DNA of 64,000 bases from Taibaiella sp. (GCA_016786705.1 JAEUVV010000007.1:62001-126000), one strand, 5' to 3'. Counted from the stretch's first letter, positions 17,489 through 26,988 are shown. A program made the numbers and translations. The notes: a model not told the origin generated them from the sequence alone.

Positions 17489-17929
17489 TTATGCGCCAAT
17501 AAAATAAGGTTTCAGGGTTTTATGCCAAAAATCGGCTTTGAGCTGGCTCTGACTTAAGATCAAATCTATAGGGTCTGCTAATACGACTTTCTTAGTCCCC
17601 AGGCTCAGAAAGCGATAAGGAAATAGATTATAGTGAATGCCAATAGAAACGGGCTTTATACCGAACAGAAAAACTTCTTTAACATCCTGCTGTTGTTCGA
17701 TATGGCTCCAATCCACCAATTGATTACTTACCAAAACCTTTTCCGGGGCTATTTTACAGGCCGAAAAAATTTTATAAACCTGCTGGCTGATCTCCTGCAT
17801 ATCATGATAAGGGAGCACTAATGCCAGTACACGTTTTCCAGTACAGAAATCAGCAGAAACTGTTTGATTATCAAAAACTTGTATTATATCGTTTGTTTCA
17901 AATAAGTTAAAGGGAAATTGTGCCTCCAT
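17489..17929 (-). CDS. Hypothetical protein upstream of rdgB
   Basis: A 146-residue soluble protein with no signal peptide or membrane segment that I do not recognise. Conserved-looking segments are VFLFGIKPVSIGIHYNLFP and GTKKVVLADPIDLILSQSQLK, with alternating hydrophobic strands. It has its own -7 element 20 bases upstream and is followed after 9 bases by rdgB. No function is proposed. Confidence 0.7.
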   Translation of the reverse strand: MEAQFPFNLFETNDIIQVFDNQTVSADFCTGKRVLALVLPYHDMQEISQQVYKIFSACKIAPEKVLVSNQLVDWSHIEQQQDVKEVFLFGIKPVSIGIHYNLFPYRFLSLGTKKVVLADPIDLILSQSQLKADFWHKTLKPYFIGA

Positions 17930-17948
17930 TATTATAATAATTGTAGCG

Positions 17949-17956
17949 CAAAGGTA
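17949..17956 (-). promoter_or_regulatory. -7 element (TACCTTTG) for the rdgB operon
   Basis: On the minus strand TACCTTTG fits TAnnTTTG and ends 19 bases before the ATG at 17929. A TTG -33 box is not clear. Confidence 0.5.
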
Positions 17957-18007
17957 AATTTTATCAAATAGATAACATCCCTTTTTTCGTTTTCGGGCGA
18001 AAAACCT

Positions 18008-18015
18008 TAGCTTTG
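18008..18015 (+). promoter_or_regulatory. -7 element (TAGCTTTG) for ilvE
   Basis: TAGCTTTG fits TAnnTTTG and precedes the ilvE ATG by 71 bases, giving a leader of about 65 bases. It is back-to-back with the rdgB operon promoter. Confidence 0.5.
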
Positions 18016-18086
18016 CCGCGACTTATTAACAAACTGTTATGTCCGGAAGTTAAATAAAAGGCGGGCATAAATAAAACAAGATTAAT

Positions 18087-19160
18087 ATGGAGATTAAAAT
18101 TTCAAAAACAAGCAACAGCCGCGCGCATGAGTTAAAAAGAGACGAGATAGTGTTTGGGCAGGAATACGCGGATCATATGTTGGTTTGTGATTACAAAGAC
18201 GGTCAGTGGGGCACACCGGAAATAGTACCTTTTGGTAATATCAGCATCTGCCCTTCTTTGTCTGCATTACATTACGGTCAATCCATCTTTGAAGGTGTAA
18301 AAGCATATCGCCAGCCTAATGGCGGCTCTGCAATTTTCCGTCCTGAGAAAAACTGGGAACGTTTTAACAAGTCTGCAAAAAGATTAGGCATGCCGGAAAT
18401 CTCATCCGAAATTTTCCTGGAAGGCATGCGTCAGCTAATCAATATTGATGATGCCTGGATCCCGAATGAAGCGGATACTTCACTTTATATCCGCCCGTTC
18501 ATGTTTGCGACCGACGAATTCTTAGGTGTGAGAAGCTCTCTTACCTACAAATTTATGATCATTACCAGCCCTGCAGGTCCTTATTATAACAAACCGGTAA
18601 GCATTTATGTACAAAATAGTTTTGTAAGAGCGGTAGCCGGTGGTATCGGTTTCACGAAAGCGGCCGGTAACTATGGTGCTTCCATGTATCCCACTGCTGA
18701 AGTACGGAAAATGGGTTATGACCAGATCCTGTGGACAGATGCTTTCGAACATAAATATGTACAGGAAATCGGTACGATGAATGTTTTCTTCATCGTTGAT
18801 GGTAAAGCCTTAACTCCTGACTTAAACGCAGGTACCATCCTGGCAGGTGTAACCCGCGACAGCGTGATCGCTTTACTAAAAGAAAATGGTATTCCTGTAG
18901 AAGAGCGCCCTATCAGTATTGAAGAACTTGTAGCTGCCCATAAAGAAGGAAAATTAGAGGAAGCATTCGGTACCGGCACCGCGGCCTCTATGTCTTTCAT
19001 CCAGGACCTGACTTACGGTGACGAGAAGCTGACCTTAAAGCCAACAACTGAATATACCATCGCTAATAAGATCAAGACACAACTGGACGATATCCGTTAC
19101 GGAAGACTTGAAGACAAGCAAAACTGGTTATTAAAAGTAAAACAAGCTGCACTGATCTAA
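18087..19160 (+). CDS. ilvE: Branched-chain amino acid aminotransferase
   Basis: A 357-residue fold-type IV PLP aminotransferase that interconverts Leu, Ile and Val with their 2-keto acids. The size and motifs fit the longer BCAT group: LHYGQSIFEGVKAYRQPNG, YIRPFMFATDEFLGV, TKAAGNYGASMYPTAE with K191 as the likely Schiff-base lysine, ILWTDAFEHKYVQEIGTMNVFFI and EAFGTGTAAS near the C-terminus. The gene is monocistronic and ends at a perfect palindromic terminator. Together with icmF it suggests active branched-chain metabolism, though the two genes are 12 kb apart. Confidence 0.94.
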   Translation: MEIKISKTSNSRAHELKRDEIVFGQEYADHMLVCDYKDGQWGTPEIVPFGNISICPSLSALHYGQSIFEGVKAYRQPNGGSAIFRPEKNWERFNKSAKRLGMPEISSEIFLEGMRQLINIDDAWIPNEADTSLYIRPFMFATDEFLGVRSSLTYKFMIITSPAGPYYNKPVSIYVQNSFVRAVAGGIGFTKAAGNYGASMYPTAEVRKMGYDQILWTDAFEHKYVQEIGTMNVFFIVDGKALTPDLNAGTILAGVTRDSVIALLKENGIPVEERPISIEELVAAHKEGKLEEAFGTGTAASMSFIQDLTYGDEKLTLKPTTEYTIANKIKTQLDDIRYGRLEDKQNWLLKVKQAALI

Positions 19161-19176
19161 TTTTTTAGCGTAGTGC

Positions 19177-19228
19177 TTATAAAAAGTAAGGAGCGGATCT
19201 TTAAAGATCCGCTCCTTACTTTTTATAA
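19177..19228. terminator. Perfect 52-bp palindrome, bidirectional terminator
   Basis: The two 26-base arms are exact reverse complements with no spacer (centre between 19202 and 19203). The core is GTAAGGAGCGGATCTTT and its complement, flanked by A and T tracts. It sits between the convergent ends of ilvE and the saccharopine dehydrogenase gene and can end both transcripts. Confidence 0.9.
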
Positions 19229-19244
19229 ACTAAATTTTGTGTAC

Positions 19245-20576
19245 TTAGTGAATAATATCTACAAATTCCACGCCTGATTTCTTAAGCTCTTTCAACACAT
19301 GTACATACACTTCCGGCATTACAGGAATTCTTACCCCGGTGAGGTACCGCGAAGGTAAACCGTCATTTAATATCTTACGGGCCAGTATCGCCATCGGTAA
19401 CCCTACAGTTTTAGCCATCGCGCTGTACAAGCTATTCTCGCCTTTTACCACCAGGTTGGAAGTCAGGAAGGAGCTTACTCCTTTACGCTCGTAAGTCACC
19501 TGGTGCTGCATCACTACCATATCTTTATCAACAATATTAAGCTTCCATTTCTCTTCCAGGATATCCTGGATAATATCGGCCGAAGAATAAGTACCCTGGC
19601 GTTTAATCATTTTATGGGTATCAAACAGCTCCAGCCATTCCAGCATTTTCAGGCTCTTATCATCAATAGCATATTGCTCGGCAAGCACAGCTACCCAATT
19701 ATCCGTAATAGCTATTCCTGTTTTTTCAGAGATCCATTGTGCATAGCTTTTGCCTGCTGTGTTTAACTGGTCATTGTCTTTGGTCAGGCCCATTTTAACC
19801 ACGAAGTTCCAGGCCTTGGTGAATGCGGGATAACGAAGCGTTGCCCGCATAAAGGTCTGGATATCGCTCACATCATACAGATCCAGGTATTTCAGGGAAT
19901 CCCTGTTGGGGTAGTAGCTGAAAGAACCGGCACCGTCCACTTTTATTTTTTTACAGTTATTGTATAACTGCTCATAATCCATCTTCTGTACTTTCCCGTT
20001 TTCTATCCACTCGGCACCGGCCTGGCCGGCCAAAACAATATTTCTCGGGTTCCAGCTGATCTTGTAGTGCCAGGGGTTATCGTCGCTTTCAGGAGCGATC
20101 AACCCGCCGCAAAAGCTTTTAAAACTGGTAATGTTGCCGGCTATTTTTTGAATACTGTGGATGATAGACATCGCAGACATATGATCGATACCCGGATCAA
20201 GGCCCATCTCGCACATGAACAACAAACCGGCATCTTTAACTTCCTGGTCTAAAGCTTTTATCTCGGGAGAGACATAAGAAGAAGTGATCAGGTGCTTTTT
20301 ATATTTAAGACAGTCTTTAGCCAGCAGGTAATGCAGGCCGGGCGGCAATATAGACAAAACGATATCCGATTCCGCTACCAGCTTTTCTCTTGCTGCATCA
20401 TTGGTAACATCTATTACGGCTGGTACTCCCCTGGGATGATTTTTTAGCTTCTCGGCAATAGCTTCTGCAGAGGCATCCATGACGACTACTCTCCAGTCCG
20501 ATTTGGAATTTTTCAGCAAATAATCAATAAGATAAGAAGAGGATTTTCCTGCTCCAGCAACAAGAATATTTTTCAT
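19245..20576 (-). CDS. Saccharopine dehydrogenase family protein (LYS9-like)
   Basis: A 443-residue NAD(P)-binding oxidoreductase. MKNILVAGAGKSSSYLIDYL is an N-terminal Rossmann loop (GAGxSS), and the segments DIVLSILPPGLHYLLAKDCL, LITSSYVSPEIKALDQ, CEMGLDPGIDHMSAM and SFKSFCGGLIAPESDDNPWHYKISWNP (split here by family blocks) match the saccharopine reductase (glutamate-forming) group that acts in lysine metabolism. Direction (lysine degradation or another reductive step) cannot be told. The start ATG is at 20576. It is alone on its strand, with a terminator shared with ilvE. Confidence 0.85.
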   Translation of the reverse strand: MKNILVAGAGKSSSYLIDYLLKNSKSDWRVVVMDASAEAIAEKLKNHPRGVPAVIDVTNDAAREKLVAESDIVLSILPPGLHYLLAKDCLKYKKHLITSSYVSPEIKALDQEVKDAGLLFMCEMGLDPGIDHMSAMSIIHSIQKIAGNITSFKSFCGGLIAPESDDNPWHYKISWNPRNIVLAGQAGAEWIENGKVQKMDYEQLYNNCKKIKVDGAGSFSYYPNRDSLKYLDLYDVSDIQTFMRATLRYPAFTKAWNFVVKMGLTKDNDQLNTAGKSYAQWISEKTGIAITDNWVAVLAEQYAIDDKSLKMLEWLELFDTHKMIKRQGTYSSADIIQDILEEKWKLNIVDKDMVVMQHQVTYERKGVSSFLTSNLVVKGENSLYSAMAKTVGLPMAILARKILNDGLPSRYLTGVRIPVMPEVYVHVLKELKKSGVEFVDIIH

Positions 20577-20693
20577 TTTTGTTTGATATTTTAATCTGAA
20601 TAATTGTAAAGCGTGTAATTTTGAACGACACCTCAGCTACGAAACAACTATTTATAAAAGCAAATGTATTAAACTAAAAGTATAAAATAGCAT

Positions 20694-21128
20694 ATGATTT
20701 GGTATAATGGGATCCCGGAGTTAAAAGAGCTGAACAAAATGTCTGAAAACACATTGGCGGCACATTTAAATATGGAATTTGTAGCGGCCGGTACCGACTT
20801 TGTCAGCGCCCGTATGCCGGTGAACCCTACGACACACCAGCCTTTCGGATTATTGCACGGCGGGGCTTCCGCCGCCCTTGCAGAGACGGTAGGCAGTGTA
20901 GCCGGATGGTTGTGCATCAACCCGGACAAACAAGCCTGTGTGGGCATTGAGATCAATTGTAACCATATCAGGGGTAAAAAAAGCGGCTGGGTAACCGCCA
21001 CCGCAAGACCCTTTCATGTGGGTGCCAGTACGCAGGTATGGGAAATAAAAATTGTGGACGAAAAAGACAAGCTGGTTTGCATCAGCAGGTTGACTATGGC
21101 CGTGGTAAAAAAGCCGGACAATAAATAG
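20694..21128 (+). CDS. Hotdog-fold acyl-CoA thioesterase (PaaI/MenI-like)
   Basis: A 144-residue hotdog thioesterase. HQPFGLLHGGASAALAETVG carries the HGG active-site motif with the catalytic Glu of this subgroup, and CVGIEINCNHIR with VTATARPFHVGASTQVWEI are the usual beta-strands. This pattern matches the PaaI/ComA group that includes 1,4-dihydroxy-2-naphthoyl-CoA thioesterase (MenI) of menaquinone synthesis. No men genes are nearby, so the substrate is open. It is cytoplasmic, with no signal peptide. Confidence 0.87.
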   Translation: MIWYNGIPELKELNKMSENTLAAHLNMEFVAAGTDFVSARMPVNPTTHQPFGLLHGGASAALAETVGSVAGWLCINPDKQACVGIEINCNHIRGKKSGWVTATARPFHVGASTQVWEIKIVDEKDKLVCISRLTMAVVKKPDNK

Positions 21129-21146
21129 CCGATTAGCCACTTTTCT

Positions 21147-22334
21147 CTAACGTTCTATAAACCATCTTTCAGCAGACTTTACTTTATCCGGGTGCGTTTT
21201 CCAGTAAAGCAAAATAAAAGGGGGAACAATATTAAGCAGTGCCAACAAGATATTAAAAACCATAAACGCGTTAATATCCCAATAATAAATAAACAGACCG
21301 GCCAGTAATGGGGTCAGGGCCTGTGCGATCAGCGGCAATCTTGCCAGGCTGCCTATCGCTACGGGATAAGCTTCTTTACGGTAATATTTCAAGGGCAGGG
21401 CGCCTCTCAATATAGAACGCAAACCGTTTCCGAAACCAAAAAGAAACACGCCGATATAACCGTAACCCGGCAGCAGCCGCAGCAATATAAGACCTGCCAG
21501 GATCAGGCAGGCCGAAAAAATCGCTTTAATGATGGGTGGCTTTTGACGAATGACCGTATCTAACAGGCGTACCGATACCTGACCCGGCCCTAAAAACGCC
21601 GCCATAAACACTGCCTGCTCCATACCGATCTTATTAGTAACAAAGAAGGCGATCAGGTACAAATAAACAGAGGTCATTACCACAGAGCCCAGGGAAAAAT
21701 TACAGACCAGCAAATAGTAGATGCTATCTTTATTAATCCGGACTACTTTAGCTGCCGGCCTGGCTAAAGGTGTATTTTCATCAGCCCTGTTTTTTTGCTC
21801 AGCCCCATTAAATAAGGTAAAGAAATGCACCGGTAAAGTGATTAGTAATAATAAACCGGCATAGACCAGGCAGCTCATACGCCAACCATATTGATGCAAT
21901 AAAAAGGTCAGCAGAGGCCAGACAAGGGTTGTCGTAAACCCGGAGACCAAAGTGATTTGCACGATCAGCTTACCGGAAACCCGGCCGTATTTTTTGCCTA
22001 TGGAAGCAAATAAAGCATCATACAAGCCCATGCCCATAGCGATGCCCAACACCACCCAGGCCAGGATAAAACCAGCCGGACCGCCGGTAGCGTACAAAAG
22101 TATCAAGCCTAAAGCCATCACCATACCGGAAAGCAGCAGGATATAGTTCTGCTCATATTTCCCGATCAACTTCCCCACCCTCGGCGCGATCAGTCCGGAG
22201 ATCAGCAAGGACATAGACAGGCAAGCGGATAAAAACTTTTCAGACCAGTTGAACTCGGCTATAATAGAGGTGGATAAAACAGGCAATAAAAAATAAGAAC
22301 CACCCCAGAGAAAAATCTGGGCGATACCCAACAT
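21147..22334 (-). CDS. MFS transporter
   Basis: A membrane protein with about 12 hydrophobic segments, of the major facilitator superfamily. From ATG 22334 (MLGIAQIFLWGGSYFLLPVL) it has 395 residues, a normal length; the open frame extends to 22481, and a TTG at 22376 (LKPLPDTSFFKSF) is a plausible alternative start. An arginine-rich loop (GLIAPRVGKLIGKYEQN) lies between helices 2 and 3. The substrate is unknown. It converges with the hotdog thioesterase gene (18-base gap) and has no recognisable partner. Confidence 0.8.
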   Translation of the reverse strand: MLGIAQIFLWGGSYFLLPVLSTSIIAEFNWSEKFLSACLSMSLLISGLIAPRVGKLIGKYEQNYILLLSGMVMALGLILLYATGGPAGFILAWVVLGIAMGMGLYDALFASIGKKYGRVSGKLIVQITLVSGFTTTLVWPLLTFLLHQYGWRMSCLVYAGLLLLITLPVHFFTLFNGAEQKNRADENTPLARPAAKVVRINKDSIYYLLVCNFSLGSVVMTSVYLYLIAFFVTNKIGMEQAVFMAAFLGPGQVSVRLLDTVIRQKPPIIKAIFSACLILAGLILLRLLPGYGYIGVFLFGFGNGLRSILRGALPLKYYRKEAYPVAIGSLARLPLIAQALTPLLAGLFIYYWDINAFMVFNILLALLNIVPPFILLYWKTHPDKVKSAERWFIER

Positions 22335-22518
22335 AAAACTTTTAAAAAACGAAGTATCCGGGAGCGGCTTCAATACAAAATGCAATTTTAAGAAGATGCA
22401 AAGTTCCACATTTTTAATGAAGCTTAAAAGCAAGATTATTGTAGTTCTTATTAAAAAACTATTTCTTTGCACCACAATCATTGCAATAACAGTATTTCAT
22501 TAACCCTTTTCCCTACTT

Positions 22519-22992
22519 ATGACTAAATTATTGGCTGCTTCTTTACTTATCTTATCTGGCTCCGAGATAGTCTCCGCGCAAAATAGTAAAACAATACCCA
22601 CGGTAAAATTAAGCCACAGCATTTTCTTTGCTGCTACCGAAAAGAGCGCTCACATGCCCGAAGTAGGCTATTATCATATGTTTGACAACCGTTATCTCTC
22701 CCATGGTCCTTCTTTTAGCCTGGGCGGCTTTATTTTTGATGGCACGTTTAAACCCACCTTCAAATTTGCCTATGAATTCAATTATTACTTTATAGATGCC
22801 AAGCTGGCTGTTTTCTACCTGGATAATGATTTTATCTTTCAACCTTCTATAGGCTTTTCTGTCTTCAACCAGGTGGGTGTACTCTTAAGCAGCAATACGC
22901 TTACCAATGACAACAGAAATCGCATTACCAGCGCCGGCCTTTACATTAATCTTAATACGAAAAAGAGAGTTACGAAAAAGGGCTTTGAATAA
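22519..22992 (+). CDS. Exported protein of unknown function
   Basis: A 157-residue protein with a signal peptide (MTKLLAASLLILSGSEIVSAQ) and a mature part rich in aromatic residues and short beta-strands (SHGPSFSLGGFIFDGTFKP, FEFNYYFIDAKLAVFYLDND), consistent with a small eight-strand outer-membrane barrel. I do not recognise the family. It is followed by a strong terminator shared with the convergent lipoprotein gene. Confidence 0.65.
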   Translation: MTKLLAASLLILSGSEIVSAQNSKTIPTVKLSHSIFFAATEKSAHMPEVGYYHMFDNRYLSHGPSFSLGGFIFDGTFKPTFKFAYEFNYYFIDAKLAVFYLDNDFIFQPSIGFSVFNQVGVLLSSNTLTNDNRNRITSAGLYINLNTKKRVTKKGFE

Positions 22993-23009
22993 TCCGGCCC
23001 AGGCTTACT

Positions 23010-23048
23010 AATAGAATAAGGGTGCCTTGAAGACACCCTTATTCTATT
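23010..23048. terminator. Bidirectional terminator
   Basis: 15-bp perfect arms (AATAGAATAAGGGTG at 23010-23024 and its complement at 23034-23048) and a 9-base loop lie between convergent genes. Confidence 0.85.
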
Positions 23049-23066
23049 GATGATATCTGACAATAC

Positions 23067-24014
23067 TTAATCTAAAGTATTCAGAAATGCTGTTAATTCC
23101 GCTTTAGTACCTATAGTACCCAGGTTCGGATCGAAAGATTCCGTATGGCCGTTAGTAACGGTAATTTCGCGGCTCAGCCATTTATATTTCCCGTTTTCTT
23201 CGGTAACAAATACCAGGTATAATTCAATACCCACCGGCCACACACCATAAGTTGCAAGGCCAAGCGAATGCGGTTCCTCTTTAATAATAGTATACACCAC
23301 GCTGGCATCTGCATAAGCTGCAGGTACCTGTATGGTCAACGGAGTTTTGGGGCGCGGGTCATTGTAAAGCTTATCACAGTTAAACCAGCCAAATCCCGGG
23401 AATTGCATCTTGTACGTCCTCCCCTGCTCACCCATTGTGACCATCCAGGTCATAGCAGGCTCCCACACAAGATTTCCATTGGTAAAAAATCCATCCCAGG
23501 CCACCATTTGGTTATCGTAATTACCGGTCAGCAAAGTGTAAGCCTCCACTTTGATCCCGCAGGTAATGCTTAAAGGTTCCCTGTTCTGTTTTACATTGAT
23601 ATAAAATTGCCCGCCGGTTTTCATAGGTTCCAGCTCACCGCCGGAGTTTCTCCCCATGGTAGCTTTATTGGCGATCAGCATATCTATGGTGGTGAATGCC
23701 TCATAAAATTCGAGAGTCACCTGGCCGCTAAGCGGCTGGCCGTTTTTACGAAGACAAGTACCATTGATATGTACCTTGGTCCCATTCCTGGAAATAAACA
23801 AAAAACTGGTATCTGCGGCATCGAAATCCCTGGTTTCGATCAGGCTCCTGAAACCCGCTTCTGTAAGTTGCTGGAATTTTTCAGGACTTGTAGGGATATT
23901 CTGGTCCTCCTCACCGCTTTTCTTATCGCAGGCTGAAAAAACGACCATACATAGTAAGAGTGGTACAATGAACCTAAGTCCCCAATCATGGAGTTCCAAG
24001 AGTTTTTTTTGCAT
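23067..24014 (-). CDS. Lipoprotein of unknown function
   Basis: A 315-residue lipoprotein read from ATG 24014 (MQKKLLELHDWGLRF); the open frame extends to 24059, but that part overlaps the promoter. The signal ends PLLLCMVVFSAC with the lipobox Cys followed by DKKSGEEDQN. The mature part has beta-rich segments such as VTLEFYEAFTTIDMLIANK and GGQFYINVKQNREPLSI, which suggest an immunoglobulin-like or carboxypeptidase-regulatory-like fold. The function is not recognised. A good promoter lies just upstream. Confidence 0.7.
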   Translation of the reverse strand: MQKKLLELHDWGLRFIVPLLLCMVVFSACDKKSGEEDQNIPTSPEKFQQLTEAGFRSLIETRDFDAADTSFLFISRNGTKVHINGTCLRKNGQPLSGQVTLEFYEAFTTIDMLIANKATMGRNSGGELEPMKTGGQFYINVKQNREPLSITCGIKVEAYTLLTGNYDNQMVAWDGFFTNGNLVWEPAMTWMVTMGEQGRTYKMQFPGFGWFNCDKLYNDPRPKTPLTIQVPAAYADASVVYTIIKEEPHSLGLATYGVWPVGIELYLVFVTEENGKYKWLSREITVTNGHTESFDPNLGTIGTKAELTAFLNTLD

Positions 24015-24035
24015 ATTTTTTTGTTTTTGTTTGTT

Positions 24036-24066
24036 CAAATATAACATTTTCCCATACAAAACACAA
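24036..24066 (-). promoter_or_regulatory. Promoter of the lipoprotein gene
   Basis: On the minus strand TTG (24064-24066), a 20-base spacer and TATATTTG (24036-24043) match the Bacteroidota consensus. The element ends 21 bases before the ATG at 24014. Confidence 0.7.
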
Positions 24067-24139
24067 GATTTACAGCTATAAAATCTACAAAAACAATTAT
24101 TTACAATAAAATGACCATTCCCTATACTAAACGATAAAC

Positions 24140-26851
24140 TTAAAGAAGCGCTTCCAGTATGCCTTTTAGCTCATACTCGGTTTTCACCAGCACATCTCTT
24201 GGTTTACTGCCCTGGGCGGCACCTACAATACCAGCGGCTTCCATCTGGTCCATGATCCTGCCGGCTCGGTTATAACCCAGGTTAAATTTCCGCTGCAGCA
24301 TTGAAGTAGAGCCGCTTTGCGAGTTAACAATCATATAGGCACACTCTTCAAACATCTTATCACGGCGGGATAAGTCAATATTCTTTTCTTCGATGCCTTC
24401 ATTTTCAGCGCCTTCATATTCAGGTAATTCAAATGCGGTCGGATAACCTTGCTGGTTACCGATGAACTCAACAATTCTTTCTACCTCGGGTGTATCTACA
24501 AACGCACATTGCAAACGGATCATATCGCTGCCATGGGAGACCAGCATATCTCCGCGACCAATCAGCTGGTCGGCACCACCGGCATCCAATATGGTCCTGC
24601 TGTCTATTTTTGAAGATACCCGGAAGGCCATACGTGCCGGGAAGTTAGCTTTGATAATACCGGTGATCACATTTACAGAAGGGCGTTGGGTAGCCACGAT
24701 CAGGTGAATACCGATCGCACGTGCCAATTGCGCCAGGCGGGCAATCGGCATCTCCACCTCTTTACCTGCCGTCATGATCAGGTCGGCGAACTCATCGATC
24801 ACCAGTACTATAAATGGTAAAAATTTATGCCCGTCCTGCGGGTTCAGCTTGCGCCTTATAAACTTATCATTATACTCTTTAATATTCCTTGCCCCCGCGT
24901 CTTTCAATAGCTCATAGCGGTTATCCATTTCGATACATAGAGCGTTCAGAGTGTTGATCACCTTCTTGGTATCAGTGATAATGGCCTCTTCCTCATTAGG
25001 CAGCTTCGCCAGGAAATGTTTTTCGATCAGCTTATAAATAGAAAGCTCTACTTTTTTAGGATCGACCATGACAAATTTCAGCTGGGAAGGGTGTTTTTTA
25101 TAGAGTAGGGAAACCAGGATCGCGTTGATCCCTACCGATTTACCCTGACCTGTGGCCCCCGCCATCAATAAGTGCGGCATGGTAGCCAGGTCTACTATAT
25201 AGTTTTCATTATCGATCTTTTTACCCAGGGCGATCGGCAGGCTCATTTTGCTATTGACGAACTTTTCGCTTTCCAGTAAGGCCCGCATAGAAACGATCTG
25301 TTTATTGGCATTAGGCACTTCAATACCGATGGTCCCTTTACCCGGTATCGGCGCTATCATACGGATACCCAGTGCTGCAAGGCTCAATGCGATATCATCT
25401 TCCAGGTTCCTGATCTTGGATATACGTACGCCTTCCGCAGGTACGATCTCGTAAAGGGTAACCGTAGGGCCTACTGTCGCGGAAATACGTTGAATTTCTA
25501 TACCAAAACTTCTAAGAGTAGCAATGATCTGGTTTTTATTACGTTCCAGCTCTTCCCGGTCAAAAGAGATATCGCTTTGTGCAAACTGCTCTAAAAGGTC
25601 CAGGGTCGGGTACTTATAACGGCTGAGTTCCAGGGAAGGATCATAAGGTTCCATAGTACCGGTTACCGTTCCTACCTCGTTAGTGCTGACCGCTTCCTCA
25701 GTTACTGTATTGATCACAAAATCATCGGCGACAGGCTCCTCTTTACTGGCCTGGATAATTTCCAAAGCAGTAGGATCGTATGCTTTTGCTTCCGGCACAC
25801 TGATCTCCTCTTCCTGCTCCGGCAACTCGAGGTGCAAGGCGCCATGGGCCAGCGGGCTGATCTCTGTTTTATCCGGTATAGGAGATATGATCACATGGTC
25901 GGGGAATTCGAGGTCGATCTCATCCGGTTCATCCATTAAAAAATCAGCTTCATCATCTTCATCAGCCAAAGCGTCTTCTTCTTCCATTTCTATCAACTTC
26001 ATACCCAGTACATCATTCAGTGTCATCGGGTCTTCTATCTTTTTAGGCGCGGCATCTTTAGATAAAACATTAGGCTGGTATTCCTGCTCCAGAGACAGGG
26101 GTACATCCTCAACATCCGGGTGTGTGGCACCGGCATTTTGGAAAATATAAGGCTCTGGTTCCGGTTCGTTCAGCAATTCATCATTTTCCTTAGTAGGCGA
26201 CTCCATCGATTGCTTCGCGATAGTCTTCGCTTTTTTAAGCAGCGGTTTAATATCTAAGTTAAATACGATAAAGGCGAAAATAGCCGCTACGGTAAGTAAT
26301 ACGAGTACCGTACCTATTTTACCGGCAAAGTCCTGGGTCCATTCCACCACAGAGGTACCTAAGGCGCCGCCAAAAGGGAAAGGGCTGTCGGCAAAAACAA
26401 AAGCCAGCAAAGGGCTGACAAAAAGGAAAGCCAGGGCCATCCAGCGCAACCATTTCGAGGTTTTGATATAGGTACTGCCATAAAGCATATTAATCCCTTT
26501 AGCCATTACCCATAAGGTAAAGATCACCGCGACAATACCCACCGTACGGTATACCAGGAAATGGGAAATAGCGGCCCCCAAACGCCCGGCCCAATTGACT
26601 ACCGGGGTTTTATCTACAAACAGGAAATCAAAATAGGATAAGTTGGAAATCAGGTTGTTCTGGTCCAGCTTCCAGTTGAAACAGTAACTGATAATAGAAA
26701 CCGTACACACGGCCCCGATCAATGTAATGATAAAGCCGATGCTGAGGCGGATATTTTTCTTACGTTGGGCAATGGCAGCGGAATCTTCAGGCTTGGGCAC
26801 AGTATTCTTTCGGACTTTTGAAGGTTCTTTGCTTGTCTTTTCTTTGGGCAT
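24140..26851 (-). CDS. ftsK: DNA translocase FtsK
   Basis: A 903-residue septal DNA pump that clears chromosome dimers and positions XerCD at division. Four N-terminal membrane helices lie within about residues 30-210, then a long acidic linker (about 215-420), then the RecA-like motor. The motor has Walker A GATGQGKS at 565-572, VMVDPKKVELSIY, Walker B FIVLVIDEFADLI, and QRPSVNVITGIIKANFP. The C-terminal winged-helix gamma domain (STSMLQRKFNLGYNRAGRIMD) is present. Length fits the SpoIIIE/FtsK family in Bacteroidota. It stands alone with a -7 element about 50 bases upstream. Confidence 0.95.
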   Translation of the reverse strand: MPKEKTSKEPSKVRKNTVPKPEDSAAIAQRKKNIRLSIGFIITLIGAVCTVSIISYCFNWKLDQNNLISNLSYFDFLFVDKTPVVNWAGRLGAAISHFLVYRTVGIVAVIFTLWVMAKGINMLYGSTYIKTSKWLRWMALAFLFVSPLLAFVFADSPFPFGGALGTSVVEWTQDFAGKIGTVLVLLTVAAIFAFIVFNLDIKPLLKKAKTIAKQSMESPTKENDELLNEPEPEPYIFQNAGATHPDVEDVPLSLEQEYQPNVLSKDAAPKKIEDPMTLNDVLGMKLIEMEEEDALADEDDEADFLMDEPDEIDLEFPDHVIISPIPDKTEISPLAHGALHLELPEQEEEISVPEAKAYDPTALEIIQASKEEPVADDFVINTVTEEAVSTNEVGTVTGTMEPYDPSLELSRYKYPTLDLLEQFAQSDISFDREELERNKNQIIATLRSFGIEIQRISATVGPTVTLYEIVPAEGVRISKIRNLEDDIALSLAALGIRMIAPIPGKGTIGIEVPNANKQIVSMRALLESEKFVNSKMSLPIALGKKIDNENYIVDLATMPHLLMAGATGQGKSVGINAILVSLLYKKHPSQLKFVMVDPKKVELSIYKLIEKHFLAKLPNEEEAIITDTKKVINTLNALCIEMDNRYELLKDAGARNIKEYNDKFIRRKLNPQDGHKFLPFIVLVIDEFADLIMTAGKEVEMPIARLAQLARAIGIHLIVATQRPSVNVITGIIKANFPARMAFRVSSKIDSRTILDAGGADQLIGRGDMLVSHGSDMIRLQCAFVDTPEVERIVEFIGNQQGYPTAFELPEYEGAENEGIEEKNIDLSRRDKMFEECAYMIVNSQSGSTSMLQRKFNLGYNRAGRIMDQMEAAGIVGAAQGSKPRDVLVKTEYELKGILEALL

Positions 26852-26899
26852 GTGTAAATATAGAAAATCTTAATAAATTGCTTAAGGAATTTTAAGCGC

Positions 26900-26907
26900 C
26901 AAAGTTA
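26900..26907 (-). promoter_or_regulatory. -7 element (TAACTTTG) for ftsK
   Basis: On the minus strand TAACTTTG fits TAnnTTTG and lies 48 bases before the ftsK ATG. No clear TTG is seen at the -33 position. Confidence 0.5.
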
Positions 26908-26988
26908 CAAAAATTAGCAGGTTTTTATTGATGCCATATTTTACAAGTCAATGGCTGGCGCACATTTTCCTAAACCACAAATATTTCA

